The notes under the pieces: generated by a model
Told to the model about the DNA's origin: nothing
The model's database searches: none
What the model saw: the letters and a program-made list of their open reading frames with translations, nothing else
From: Bradyrhizobium diazoefficiens
GTDB lineage: Bacteria; Pseudomonadota; Alphaproteobacteria; Rhizobiales; Xanthobacteraceae
Assembly (NCBI RefSeq): GCF_016616235.1
Contig: NZ_CP067100.1
Location: 5,081,001 to 5,145,000 of the forward strand
Length of the DNA: 64,000 bases
Direction: 5' to 3'
Part shown: in pieces, positions 51,160 through 60,544 of the stretch
How positions within the stretch are numbered: the stretch's first letter is position 1
Layout of the letters: each line of letters begins with the position of its first letter
Translations under genes and position numbers: made by a program

Positions 51160-51219
51160 CCAATTTTTAAAATTTAAATATCTTTAATTGACCCACGCTT
51201 TATCATGATTTAATTTTGG
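51160..51219. promoter_or_regulatory. AT-rich island between divergent GNAT and FkbH genes
   Basis: The island contains TTTTTAAAATTTAAATATC and, at 51171-51190, AATTTAAATATCTTTAATTG, nearly the same as the site at 48752-48769. A second patch (ATGATTTAATTTTGG) follows. It lies 14 bases from the GNAT start and about 75 bases from the FkbH start, so it could control both. Confidence 0.55.
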
Positions 51220-51294
51220 CGGCAATCCACCGATGCCACTTTCGCTGGGAGACCTACTATTCTCGCTGCTGTACCCGTTTTGCCGGACCGAACC

Positions 51295-53154
51295 GTGAAT
51301 GACGCCCAACTCAAGTCCCTGGCGCTGTCCGGCGACACCGCGTTCTGGGGGTATCTCGCCGCCCGCTCGCGACACGCGGAGAGCTTTTCCGAACTGTTCT
51401 TTCTGTCGACGCTTCGGAAAAAAGCCAGACGGGTGGCGACCGAGAGCGTCCAGCCAAGACTCCGCCTTGCCTTCGTCGGCGGCTACAACCTTTATCCGTT
51501 GCACGAGCTGGTCGAACATCTCCTTACCATTCGTGGCATCGAGTGCGAACGCTTCCTCGGCGAATACGATAATTACGTCTCGGAGGTCCTCGACAGCTCC
51601 AGCCCGCTATACGCCTTCAAGCCGGATATCGCCTTCATTCTGCCGAACGGAAGCCGCTGCCGGTTTTCCGGCTCGCTGCTCGATGCCGTGGAACGTCAGC
51701 GCCAGGCCGCAGTTGGCGCCGCGGAACACCTCCTCAACCTGGCGCGGACCTTCATCGTACGTTCAGGTGCGGCGGTCATTCTCGCCAATCTTGGCCTGCC
51801 CGGCGAACTCGGTCTCGGCTCGTTCCGTTCGCGCACGCTTGGCGCCGATTGGAGTTTCCGCAAAGCGGTCAACCTCGAGCTGGGGCTCCGGGCTCCAGCC
51901 GAGGTGCAAATCTGCGACGTCGAGTTCCTCTCCGCACGCCGCGGGATCGCGGCCGCAGAGGATGCGCGAGCGTGGTATGAATCGAAGCAGCTCGGCTCAC
52001 CTGATTTTCTGGTGGATGTCGCGCAAGAGCTAAGCCATCTGATCGCCTCCCGTAGGCAGGGGCCCAAAAAGGTGCTGGTGCTCGATCTCGATCACACGCT
52101 CTGGGGCGGCGTGATCGCGGAGGACGGCATCGAGGGAATCGAACTTGGCGACTCGTCTCCTCGCGGCGAGGCCTTCAAGAGCTTCCAGAAGTACCTCCTT
52201 GCCCTCTCCGAACGCGGCGTCCTGCTTGCGGTATGCAGCAAGAACGACCACGCGCGCGCGATCGAGGTATTCGAGAAGCATCCCGAGATGGTTCTCCGGC
52301 TGGAGCACTTCGCAGCGTTCAAAGCCAATTGGGAGCCCAAATCCGACAACCTGCAGCGGATCGCGGATGAACTCCGCCTCGGTCTGGATAGCTTCGTCTT
52401 CGCCGACGACAACCCGGCGGAGATCGAGATCGTGCGCCAGTTTCAGCCCCAGGTCGAAGGCGTGCTCCTCGGGCCGGATCCCGCCGAATTCATCAGTCGC
52501 CTCCAGGCCGGGCGCCATTTTGAGCCACGGAACATCACCGAGGAGGATCTCGGGCGGACGGCGCAATATCGGCAGGAACGGCGACGCACGGAGCTCGCGG
52601 CGAGCGTAACAGACATGCCGGCCTACCTCGCCTCGCTTGAGATGCGGGGCACGATCAAGGAGTTCGACTCGCTCGACCTGCCCCGCATTGCCCAACTGAT
52701 CGCGCGCAGCAATCAGTTCAACCTGACGACAATCCGTCGCTCCGAAACGGAACTCCAAGGGCTCCTGGCAAGGCCGGACTACCTGTGCTTCACGATGCGG
52801 CTCGAGGATCGGTTCGGCGATTCCGGGCTGATCTCCGTGGTCATTGCAAAGATCGAGGGCGACGCCCTCGTTGTCGATACATGGCTCATGAGCTGCCGCG
52901 TGCTTAAACGCCAGGTCGAGGACGAGATCATGAATGAGATTTTCCGGCTCGCGGGCGCCGCCGGCTGCGCGAAAGTGCGCGGCCTTTATCTTCCTACGGC
53001 CAAAAACGGCATCGTCGCCGGAATTTACGAGGAGTTTGGCTTCAAGCGTACGGAAGACTCCGCCGCTCGAAAAGAATTCGAACTCGAGCTTGAGAAGTAT
53101 CAGACGCGTTTGACAAAAATCCGCGTGAGCAGGAGGGCTTATGAAGCAAGCTGA
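51295..53154 (+). CDS. FkbH-like HAD-IIIC phosphatase/acyltransferase family protein
   Basis: The product has about 619 residues. After an N-terminal segment of about 250 residues resembling SGNH-type folds (RLRLAFVGGYNLYPLHELVEHLL), a HAD-IIIC domain starts with VLVLDLDHTLWGGVIAEDG (Asp264, Asp266, Thr268), then VCSKND and FADDNPAEIE. A C-terminal GNAT-like part follows (RIAQLIARSNQFNLTT, then DTWLMSCRVLKR). FkbH proteins take 1,3-bisphosphoglycerate, remove phosphate and load glyceryl onto an ACP. The GTG at 51295 is chosen, with a TTG at 51280 as alternative; neither has a strong ribosome site. The ACP gene overlaps its end by 14 bases. Confidence 0.9.
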   Translation: MNDAQLKSLALSGDTAFWGYLAARSRHAESFSELFFLSTLRKKARRVATESVQPRLRLAFVGGYNLYPLHELVEHLLTIRGIECERFLGEYDNYVSEVLDSSSPLYAFKPDIAFILPNGSRCRFSGSLLDAVERQRQAAVGAAEHLLNLARTFIVRSGAAVILANLGLPGELGLGSFRSRTLGADWSFRKAVNLELGLRAPAEVQICDVEFLSARRGIAAAEDARAWYESKQLGSPDFLVDVAQELSHLIASRRQGPKKVLVLDLDHTLWGGVIAEDGIEGIELGDSSPRGEAFKSFQKYLLALSERGVLLAVCSKNDHARAIEVFEKHPEMVLRLEHFAAFKANWEPKSDNLQRIADELRLGLDSFVFADDNPAEIEIVRQFQPQVEGVLLGPDPAEFISRLQAGRHFEPRNITEEDLGRTAQYRQERRRTELAASVTDMPAYLASLEMRGTIKEFDSLDLPRIAQLIARSNQFNLTTIRRSETELQGLLARPDYLCFTMRLEDRFGDSGLISVVIAKIEGDALVVDTWLMSCRVLKRQVEDEIMNEIFRLAGAAGCAKVRGLYLPTAKNGIVAGIYEEFGFKRTEDSAARKEFELELEKYQTRLTKIRVSRRAYEAS

Positions 53155-53383
53155 AGTACTGGCGAAGATGCAGGAAGTGTTCGACGGCATCTTCCTTGAG
53201 AAGGTCGCGGCCAAGCCCGAGCTGTCGCCGGCCGACGTCGAGGAGTGGGACTCGCTCATGCAGATTTCACTGGTGATCGCCATCGAGCAGAAGTTTCGGG
53301 TGCGATTCCGCGTTGGCGAAGTTGAAGCGGCCCGGAATCTGGGCGAGTTCGCCGATTTGATCGCGAAGCGGATTGAGGCATAG
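53141..53383 (+). CDS. Acyl carrier protein
   Basis: The product of 80 residues has the four-helix carrier fold: KMQEVFDGIFLEKV, then EEWDSLMQISLVIAIEQKF, where Ser38 is the phosphopantetheine site, and a last helix (NLGEFADLIAKRIEA). It overlaps the FkbH gene by 14 bases, so the pair is co-translated; this is the usual FkbH partner, carrying a glyceryl or related group. The attachment motif is DSL in place of the usual DSLD/E, and the protein is acidic. Confidence 0.9.
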   Translation: MKQAEVLAKMQEVFDGIFLEKVAAKPELSPADVEEWDSLMQISLVIAIEQKFRVRFRVGEVEAARNLGEFADLIAKRIEA

Positions 53384-53713
53384 GAGCTGCACGCTGCAAG
53401 CTTGTCGAGGCGGGGCGAACGAGTTGCGCAGTCCGCTTCATTTCAATTTTTGGCGCTCTTGTTGTGTGGGTCGAAGACGCGGAGCTGGTGCACGAGGCCC
53501 CTGATCCACCCCGCCCCCCTTTGAATGTCAAACTGAAGTTGACGAGGGTGACTTCTCCAACAGCAGAATTAATCTCTTTTATTTAATTATTTTTATGGTT
53601 TAATATTATTATCACGAGCACTACCGCAGCCGGCTGACGCTGCAACCGGCACCGGTCGGCCGACGAATCTAGGTCGTCGCCAAGTACGCTGACTAGCCCG
53701 GGAGAGAACCAAC
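53384..53713. promoter_or_regulatory. Intergenic region with AT-rich island before the large repeat protein
   Basis: The AT-rich stretch at 53566-53614 (TTTTATTTAATTATTTTTA, then TGGTTTAATATTATTATC) lies 100 bases before the GTG start at 53714. It is the longest pure A/T run in this part of the window. Downstream of it a GC-rich leader follows to the ribosome site. No gene is seen in these 330 bases. Confidence 0.5.
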
Positions 53714-56700
53714 GTGGCTACCACCACCACTCTGTTCACCACCCAGACACCCTCCATCACCAATGCCAGCGACGGCACCGGGGCGGATTATGAGCTGGGG
53801 ATGCGCTTCACCGCCGACACGTCCGGCGTGATCCAGGCAATCCGCTACTACAAGGCCTCCAACGAAACCGGCACCCATATCGGCCACATCTGGTCGGCCA
53901 CCGGCCAGGAGCTGGCAACGGTCACGTTCACCAACGAAGGCGCATCGGGCTGGCAGCAGCAGGCCCTCGCGACGCCCCTCACCATCGCGGCCGGCACGAC
54001 CTACGTGGTCTCGGTCAACATCAACAGCTACTACGTCTCCACGACCCAGGGCTTCGCCTCCGGTATCAGCAACGGCGGCCTGAACGCTCCGGTCGGAGCA
54101 GGCGTCTTCGACTACACCGCGGGCGTCTTCCCCACCGCCGCCTATCAGAATGCAAACTATTTCCGCGACGTCGTGTTCGCTGCGGGCTCATCGACGCCCA
54201 ACAATCACCCCGGTACAGTGAGCGTCAGCGGGACGCCGACGCAGAACCAGACCTTGACCGCGACCGTGACCGATGCCGATGGCGTGCCGGCCGCCGTCAC
54301 CTATCAGTGGCAGCAAAGCACGGACGGCACCACATGGAGCAACATCACCGGTGCGACGGCGAGCACACTGACCCTCGCGCAGGCCCAGGTCGGCAGCTTC
54401 ATACGTGCCACCGCCTTCTATACGGACCTATTGGGCAGCAGCGAGACCCCGGTGAGCGCCGCGACCAGCACGGCAGTGGCCAACGTCAACGACGTCGGTG
54501 TTGTTACGATCAGCGGCACGGCGACCCAGAACCAGACGCTGACTGCCAGCGTCGCCGATCCTGACGGTGTCCCGGCGAACATCACCTATCGCTGGCAGAG
54601 CAGCACCGACGGCACCACCTGGACGGATCTCTCGGCCACGACCTCGAATCTTACCCTCGACAGCAGCCTGCTCGGCAAGCAGATCCGGGTGAACGCCACC
54701 TACACCGACCTGCTCGGCGCCAGCGAGAACACAACCAGCACGGCCACGGCGGCGGTTACCGCGAATGCCGGCACCACTCTGTTCACCACCCAGACACCCT
54801 CCATCACCAATGCCAGCGACGGCACCGGGGCGGATTATGAGCTGGGGATGCGCTTCACCGCCGACACGTCCGGCGTGATCCAGGCAATCCGCTACTACAA
54901 GGCCTCCAACGAAACCGGCACCCATATCGGCCACATCTGGTCGGCCACCGGCCAGGAGCTGGCAACGGTCACGTTCACCAACGAAGGCGCATCGGGCTGG
55001 CAGCAGCAGGCCCTCGCGACGCCCCTCACCATCGCGGCCGGCACGACCTACGTGGTCTCGGTCAACATCAACAGCTACTACGTCTCCACGACCCAGGGCT
55101 TCGCCTCCGGTATCAGCAACGGCGGCCTGAACGCTCCGGTCGGAGCAGGCGTCTTCGACTACACCGCGGGCGTCTTCCCCACCGCCGCCTATCAGAATGC
55201 AAACTATTTCCGCGACGTCGTGTTCGCTGCGGGCTCATCGACGCCCAACAATCACCCCGGTACAGTGAGCGTCAGCGGGACGCCGACGCAGAACCAGACC
55301 TTGACCGCGACCGTGACCGATGCCGATGGCGTGCCGGCCGCCGTCACCTATCAGTGGCAGCAAAGCACGGACGGCACCACATGGAGCAACATCACCGGTG
55401 CGACGGCGAGCACACTGACCCTCGCGCAGGCCCAGGTCGGCAGCTTCATACGTGCCACCGCCTTCTATACGGACCTATTGGGCAGCAGCGAGACCCCGGT
55501 GAGCGCCGCGACCAGCACGGCAGTGGCCAACGTCAACGACGTCGGTGTTGTTACGATCAGCGGCACGGCGACCCAGAACCAGACGCTGACTGCCAGCGTC
55601 GCCGATCCTGACGGTGTCCCGGCGAACATCACCTATCGCTGGCAGAGCAGCACCGACGGCACCACCTGGACGGATCTCTCGGCCACGACCTCGAATCTTA
55701 CCCTCGACAGCAGCCTGCTCGGCAAGCAGATCCGGGTGAACGCCACCTACACCGACCTGCTCGGCGCCAGCGAGAACACAACCAGCACGGCCACGGCGGC
55801 GGTTACCGCGAATGCCGGCACCACTCTGTTCACCACCCAGACACCCTCCATCACCAATGCCAGCGACGGCACCGGGGCGGATTATGAGCTGGGGATGAGC
55901 TTCACCGCCGACACGTCCGGCGTGATCCAGGCAATCCGCTACTACAAGGCCTCCAACGAAACCGGCACCCATATCGGCCACATCTGGTCGGCCACCGGCC
56001 AGGAGCTGGCAACGGTCACGTTCACCAACGAAGGCGCATCGGGCTGGCAGCAGCAGGCCCTCGCGACGCCCCTCACCATCGCGGCCGGCACGACCTACGT
56101 GGTCTCGGTCAACATCAACAGCTACTACGTCTCCACGACCCAGGGCTTCGCCTCCGGTATCAGCAACGGCGGCCTGAACGCTCCGGTCGGAGCAGGCGTC
56201 TTCGACTACACCGCGGGCGTCTTCCCCACCGCCGCCTATCAGAATGCAAACTATTTCCGCGACGTCGTGTTCGCTGCGGGCTCATCGACGCCCAACAATC
56301 ACCCCGGTACAGTGAGCGTCAGCGGGACGCCGACGCAGAACCAGACCTTGACCGCGACCGTGACCGATGCCGATGGCGTGCCGGCCGCCGTCACCTATCA
56401 GTGGCAGCAAAGCACGGACGGCACCACATGGAGCAACATCACCGGTGCGACGGCGAGCACACTGACCCTCGCGCAGGCCCAGGTCGGCAGCTTCATACGT
56501 GCCACCGCCTTCTATACGGACCTATTGGGCAGCAGCGAGACCCCGGTGAGCGCCGCGACCAGCACGGCAGTGGCCAACGTCAACGACGTCGGTGTTGTTA
56601 CGATCAGCGGCACGGCGACCCAGAACCAGACGCTGACTGCCAGCGTCGCCGATCCTGACGGTGTCCCGGCGAACATCACCTATCGCTGGCAGAGCAGCAC

Positions 56701-59398
56701 CGACGGCACCACCTGGACGGATCTCTCGGCCACGACCTCGAATCTTACCCTCGACAGCAGCCTGCTCGGCAAGCAGATCCGGGTGAACGCCACCTACACC
56801 GACCTGCTCGGCGCCAGCGAGAACACAACCAGCACGGCCACGGCGGCGGTTACCGCGAATGCCGGCACCACTCTGTTCACCACCCAGACACCCTCCATCA
56901 CCAATGCCAGCGACGGCACCGGGGCGGATTATGAGCTGGGGATGAGCTTCACCGCCGACACGTCCGGCGTGATCCAGGCAATCCGCTACTACAAGGCCTC
57001 CAACGAAACCGGCACCCATATCGGCCACATCTGGTCGGCCACCGGCCAGGAGCTGGCAACGGTCACGTTCACCAACGAAGGCGCATCGGGCTGGCAGCAG
57101 CAGGCCCTCGCGACGCCCCTCACCATCGCGGCCGGCACGACCTACGTGGTCTCGGTCAACATCAACAGCTATTACGTCTCCACCCCCCAGGGCTTCGCCT
57201 TCAGCACCAGCAACGGCGGCCTGAACGCTCCGGTCGGAGCAGGCGTCTTCGACTACACCGCGGGCGTCTTCCCCACCGCCGCCTATCAGAATACAAACTA
57301 TTTCCGCGACGTCGTGTTCGCCCCATCAAACGTCATCGCGCTCCTTAACACTTCTACGATCTACGTCAGTGAAGCGGCCGGCACGGCCACCGTCACTGTC
57401 ACACGCTCCGGCGACCTCCAGTCTCAAAACACCATTGAGTACACGACGAATGAAATCGGCACGGCCGAAACTGCGACAGCTGGATCGGACTTCATCCAAC
57501 CCACTTTCAACGGTCGGACGAACACCGGCCAGATCGTCTTCGGGCCCGGAGAGAGCACCAAGAGCTTCACCATCCCCATCGTCAATGATCAACTGGCCGA
57601 GGGCAACGAAACGTTCGCTGTCGGCCTTCAGAATCCCGGCGCCGGATCCCTCGGAGCTCCACGCACCGTCCTCGTGACCATCATCGACGACGACTCACCC
57701 GCTAGTATTGCAATGGCGGACCTCGTGGTGAGCGCTGCGGAGAGTAGCCCGAGCGCGAGGATCACGCTGCTGCGTAGCGGGAACCCCAATCAAGCAGCCA
57801 CGGTCGACTTCGCGACCAGCAACGGCAGCGCACTCGCAGGATCCGATTACACGACCTCGTCCGGCACGGTAACCTTTGCTGCTGGCCAGGTGAGCCAGAC
57901 CATCTCGGTGCCCATCATCAATGATACGACGCCGGAGAGCGACGAGACCTTCACCGTCACCTTGAGCAATCCGACAGGCGCCACTCTCGGAGCTCAGGCG
58001 ACAACGACCGTGAAGATCCTGGATAATGACAACCCCGCTCTGGGCAATCTGGTGGGCGAGACAGCCGTGACGGGGTTGAACCAACCTGCTGCGATGGACT
58101 GGACTCCCGACGGCCGCTACCTGCTCGTCGCAGAGAAGGACGGCGTGGTGCGCGTGGTGGACAACGGCACATTGCGGTCGACCCCACTCATCGACCTCTC
58201 GAGCGAGGTGAACGATTTCGGCGATCGCGGGCTACTGGGAATCGCCGTCAACCCAAATTTCGCAAGCAATCCCTATGTCTACCTGCTCTACACTTACGAT
58301 CCGCCCGAGACGGCAGGACAGAGCGGTCTGGCCGCGGCCGATCAGGGCGGCAATCGGCCGTGTCGTCTGGTGAGAGTCACGGTCGATCCCACCACAATGA
58401 TCGCCGACCCAGCCAGTGAAACAGTGCTCGTCGGCAAGAACAGCATCTGGGAGTACATCAGCCGTCCCGATGCGAACAGCGGCGGCGATCCCAGCATCGT
58501 TCCTTCCGGGATCGTCAACGGCACCACGGTCACTGCGCCCGCAAGTCAGATCGAGGTTGGATCGCAGGACAATGACCCGGACCGGCCCGGCATTCAGAAC
58601 CAGAACATCCGTGACTATCTTGCGACCGATAGCGATTCGCATTCGATAGGTGCCGTTCATTTTGGCCCCGATGGCTATCTCTACCTCACGGTCGGGGATG
58701 GCACATCGTACAATTTCGTCGATCCGCGCGCAGTACGAGTCCAAGACATCCACAATCTCTCGGGCAAGCTCTTGCGGATCGATCCTGCGACGGGCGAGGG
58801 AGCGCCTGGCAATCCGTACTATCAGGCTAGCGACCCCAACAGCAATCAGTCCAAAGTGTTCTACTACGGTGTTCGCAACGCGTACCGCTTCAGCTTTGAT
58901 CCCGTCACGAATCTACCTGTGCTTGGAGACGTTGGCTGGAATAACTGGGAAGAGATCGATACGGGCCCCGCCGGCTCCAACTTCGGATGGCCCTACTTTG
59001 AAGGCCCCGACAAAACCGCCAGCTACCAGAACCTCGACCAGGCGATCACCTTCTACAACAATGGCAACCGCAACAACGTGTCCGACCCGCCTGCCGTGTT
59101 TCCGATCTTACCTGTAAGTCATGGGGCTCCGGACAACGCCCACGTGATCACCGGGGGAGATTTCTACAATCAGAACACCTTGTTCTTCGACGACGTCTAC
59201 AACGGAACGATTTACGCGGCGACATTGAACGCGAGCCGGCAGGTCGCAAGCGTTCAGTTGGTTGACAACGTATCGGGCATTGTGGACTTGCAGAAGGGCC
59301 CCGACGGCTGGCTCTATGGTGCCGATATATATGATGGCACGATCCGGCGTTGGGTGGACCCTTCGGCCGCCGGCAACGTGGGCCTCGCGGCGTCATGA
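53714..59398 (+). CDS. Very large repeat protein: DUF4082 and Ig-like repeats, Calx-beta domains, glucose/sorbosone dehydrogenase-like domain
   Basis: The product has 1,894 residues, starting at GTG after GGGAGAGAACC. Residues 5-1051 are three units of 349 residues, each a DUF4082 domain (for example TNASDGTGADYELGM, then IQAIRYYKASNETGTHIG) and two Ig-like modules (GTVSVSGTPTQNQTLTATV and VGVVTISGTATQNQTLTAS). A fourth DUF4082 follows to about 1203. Two Calx-beta domains cover 1207-1446 (ending IIDDDSP and ILDNDNP). The rest is a beta-propeller of the glucose/sorbosone dehydrogenase type (GLNQPAAMDWTPDGRYLLVAE, DRGLLGIAVNPNF, GAVHFGPDGYLYLTVGDG). There is no N-terminal signal peptide and no RTX repeat, so export by the type I system at 61-64 kb is plausible but unproven. 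Confidence 0.93.
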   Translation: MATTTTLFTTQTPSITNASDGTGADYELGMRFTADTSGVIQAIRYYKASNETGTHIGHIWSATGQELATVTFTNEGASGWQQQALATPLTIAAGTTYVVSVNINSYYVSTTQGFASGISNGGLNAPVGAGVFDYTAGVFPTAAYQNANYFRDVVFAAGSSTPNNHPGTVSVSGTPTQNQTLTATVTDADGVPAAVTYQWQQSTDGTTWSNITGATASTLTLAQAQVGSFIRATAFYTDLLGSSETPVSAATSTAVANVNDVGVVTISGTATQNQTLTASVADPDGVPANITYRWQSSTDGTTWTDLSATTSNLTLDSSLLGKQIRVNATYTDLLGASENTTSTATAAVTANAGTTLFTTQTPSITNASDGTGADYELGMRFTADTSGVIQAIRYYKASNETGTHIGHIWSATGQELATVTFTNEGASGWQQQALATPLTIAAGTTYVVSVNINSYYVSTTQGFASGISNGGLNAPVGAGVFDYTAGVFPTAAYQNANYFRDVVFAAGSSTPNNHPGTVSVSGTPTQNQTLTATVTDADGVPAAVTYQWQQSTDGTTWSNITGATASTLTLAQAQVGSFIRATAFYTDLLGSSETPVSAATSTAVANVNDVGVVTISGTATQNQTLTASVADPDGVPANITYRWQSSTDGTTWTDLSATTSNLTLDSSLLGKQIRVNATYTDLLGASENTTSTATAAVTANAGTTLFTTQTPSITNASDGTGADYELGMSFTADTSGVIQAIRYYKASNETGTHIGHIWSATGQELATVTFTNEGASGWQQQALATPLTIAAGTTYVVSVNINSYYVSTTQGFASGISNGGLNAPVGAGVFDYTAGVFPTAAYQNANYFRDVVFAAGSSTPNNHPGTVSVSGTPTQNQTLTATVTDADGVPAAVTYQWQQSTDGTTWSNITGATASTLTLAQAQVGSFIRATAFYTDLLGSSETPVSAATSTAVANVNDVGVVTISGTATQNQTLTASVADPDGVPANITYRWQSSTDGTTWTDLSATTSNLTLDSSLLGKQIRVNATYTDLLGASENTTSTATAAVTANAGTTLFTTQTPSITNASDGTGADYELGMSFTADTSGVIQAIRYYKASNETGTHIGHIWSATGQELATVTFTNEGASGWQQQALATPLTIAAGTTYVVSVNINSYYVSTPQGFAFSTSNGGLNAPVGAGVFDYTAGVFPTAAYQNTNYFRDVVFAPSNVIALLNTSTIYVSEAAGTATVTVTRSGDLQSQNTIEYTTNEIGTAETATAGSDFIQPTFNGRTNTGQIVFGPGESTKSFTIPIVNDQLAEGNETFAVGLQNPGAGSLGAPRTVLVTIIDDDSPASIAMADLVVSAAESSPSARITLLRSGNPNQAATVDFATSNGSALAGSDYTTSSGTVTFAAGQVSQTISVPIINDTTPESDETFTVTLSNPTGATLGAQATTTVKILDNDNPALGNLVGETAVTGLNQPAAMDWTPDGRYLLVAEKDGVVRVVDNGTLRSTPLIDLSSEVNDFGDRGLLGIAVNPNFASNPYVYLLYTYDPPETAGQSGLAAADQGGNRPCRLVRVTVDPTTMIADPASETVLVGKNSIWEYISRPDANSGGDPSIVPSGIVNGTTVTAPASQIEVGSQDNDPDRPGIQNQNIRDYLATDSDSHSIGAVHFGPDGYLYLTVGDGTSYNFVDPRAVRVQDIHNLSGKLLRIDPATGEGAPGNPYYQASDPNSNQSKVFYYGVRNAYRFSFDPVTNLPVLGDVGWNNWEEIDTGPAGSNFGWPYFEGPDKTASYQNLDQAITFYNNGNRNNVSDPPAVFPILPVSHGAPDNAHVITGGDFYNQNTLFFDDVYNGTIYAATLNASRQVASVQLVDNVSGIVDLQKGPDGWLYGADIYDGTIRRWVDPSAAGNVGLAAS
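53726..57318 (+). repeat. Tandem 1,047-bp direct repeats within the large surface-protein gene
   Basis: Units start at 53726, 54773 and 55820; a partial fourth from 56867 ends near 57318. Translation and reverse-strand reading are the same in all three full units for long stretches, so the DNA is almost identical. One difference seen: the codon after GGGATG is CGC in units 1 and 2 and AGC in 3 and 4. Unit 4 also differs near 57172-57210 and at 57292. The near-identity points to recent duplication or gene conversion. Confidence 0.95.
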
Positions 59399-59545
59399 CG
59401 GCGGGTGCGCCGCGAGAAGGAGCCCCACTTGTGACTTGTATCGTCAGTGGGGCACGACAGAGCCGATGCCCTCAGCGCGCTGGCATGATTGTGACAGGTC
59501 GTCCCGCCAGCGCAGCTCAGCATGATTCCGGCCACATGACAGGAG

Positions 59546-60160
59546 TCATGCTCCCGGGCGGCCGATCGTCGCCCACAGCCGGCTGTCGCTCGGCATCTGC
59601 ATCCGGACCCAGCCATATGGCACTTGCGACCAGGACTTGATCTCGGGCGCCAGATTATCGAGCACCAGATCGCCGGTCCTGGCGCGCACCACCAGCACAA
59701 GGTGATGGTCTCCAGAACCGGTGACCACCTCGCTCAATAGCAGGGCCCGCGCGGGCCACCCGCGTTGCAGCAGCTCATGACGCTTGCTCACTGCATAGTC
59801 GTTGCAATCGCCGCGATCGGGGTTGACGATCCATTGCTCACCGGCGAGGCCGAGTTCATTGGGCTGCGGAGCAATGGCGCGGTTCACGACGCGATTGACC
59901 GCTTTCAGCTCTGCCCATCGTTCCTTCGTCAACCGGACCGGCCCGCCGCGGAAGGCGCGCCGGGGGCGGCATTCGGCCTCATAGCGCACGCAAAACATCG
60001 TATAGCTGAAGGGCGCAAGCGTCGGGCGTCCCCGCTCGATATGCGCAAGAGCCGCTTGCGGAGTCCCTGGTGCGGTCAGCAATGCCGCACCCGCCCACTG
60101 AACGCCTCCGATCATGACAGCCAGAGCTGCCGCGACGACTGATCCCGAGGTTCGCTGCAT
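59546..60160 (-). CDS. Transglutaminase-like cysteine peptidase (BTLCP, LapG-like)
   Basis: The product of 204 residues has a signal peptide (VVAAALAVMIGGVQWAGAA) and the BTLCP fold: Cys119 in RGDCNDYAVSK, His152/153 in GSGDHHLVLVV, and Asp168 in LVLDNL as the triad. LapG, the known member, is a calcium-dependent periplasmic protease that frees type I-secreted adhesins from the surface. Its place between a giant surface-type protein and a type I exporter fits that role, but no LapD-type partner is seen and the target site is unknown. Its 5' flank is AT-rich (60247-60304). Confidence 0.9.
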   Translation of the reverse strand: MQRTSGSVVAAALAVMIGGVQWAGAALLTAPGTPQAALAHIERGRPTLAPFSYTMFCVRYEAECRPRRAFRGGPVRLTKERWAELKAVNRVVNRAIAPQPNELGLAGEQWIVNPDRGDCNDYAVSKRHELLQRGWPARALLLSEVVTGSGDHHLVLVVRARTGDLVLDNLAPEIKSWSQVPYGWVRMQMPSDSRLWATIGRPGA

Positions 60161-60544
60161 GTGCCGATCCTCCTGCGAACGCCAAACCAGGGCCCGGATT
60201 CACTGCTCAGCGCGGCCGCCCGGTCGTGGGGATGATCAACCGCCTGCATTATATTATTTAATACTAATTAAAATTAACTTGCAATAATAATGGAACATTA
60301 AATCAGCGCAGATGTCGCACGCAGACAGCCGTCGGATGCCGCGGCCGGCCGATAGGAAGAATGGGGGAGACTGAAATGAAGCGAAAAGTTCCGATCCTCT
60401 CGGACGTACCGATGAAAAGGCCGGACATGTGCGTATCAGCGTGCCAACCAACTTCTTAACGCCACATATAATTTTGATTGTTGATTGAATTATTCACCGA
60501 GGCCCAATCTTCAAATTGCGCTTGTCGGGCAGGACGGATTTCAC
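60161..60544. promoter_or_regulatory. Divergent region with two AT-rich islands
   Basis: Islands lie at 60247-60304 (TTATATTATTTAATACTAAT, then TAAAATTAACTTGCAATAAT) and 60464-60496 (CATATAATTTTGATTG, TTGATTGAATTATTC). The first is 87 bases before the peptidase start, the second about 50 bases before the small gene at 60545. GC-rich sequence lies between them; no gene is supported there. Confidence 0.5.

Noticed and set aside
51234..51298. Short leader ORF (about 21 codons) before FkbH
   Set aside because: It ends at the FkbH start region but has no ribosome site or regulatory codon run; probably chance.
53726..57318. CRISPR-like or mobile repeat array
   Set aside because: The repeats are 1,047-bp coding units inside one open frame, with no spacers.
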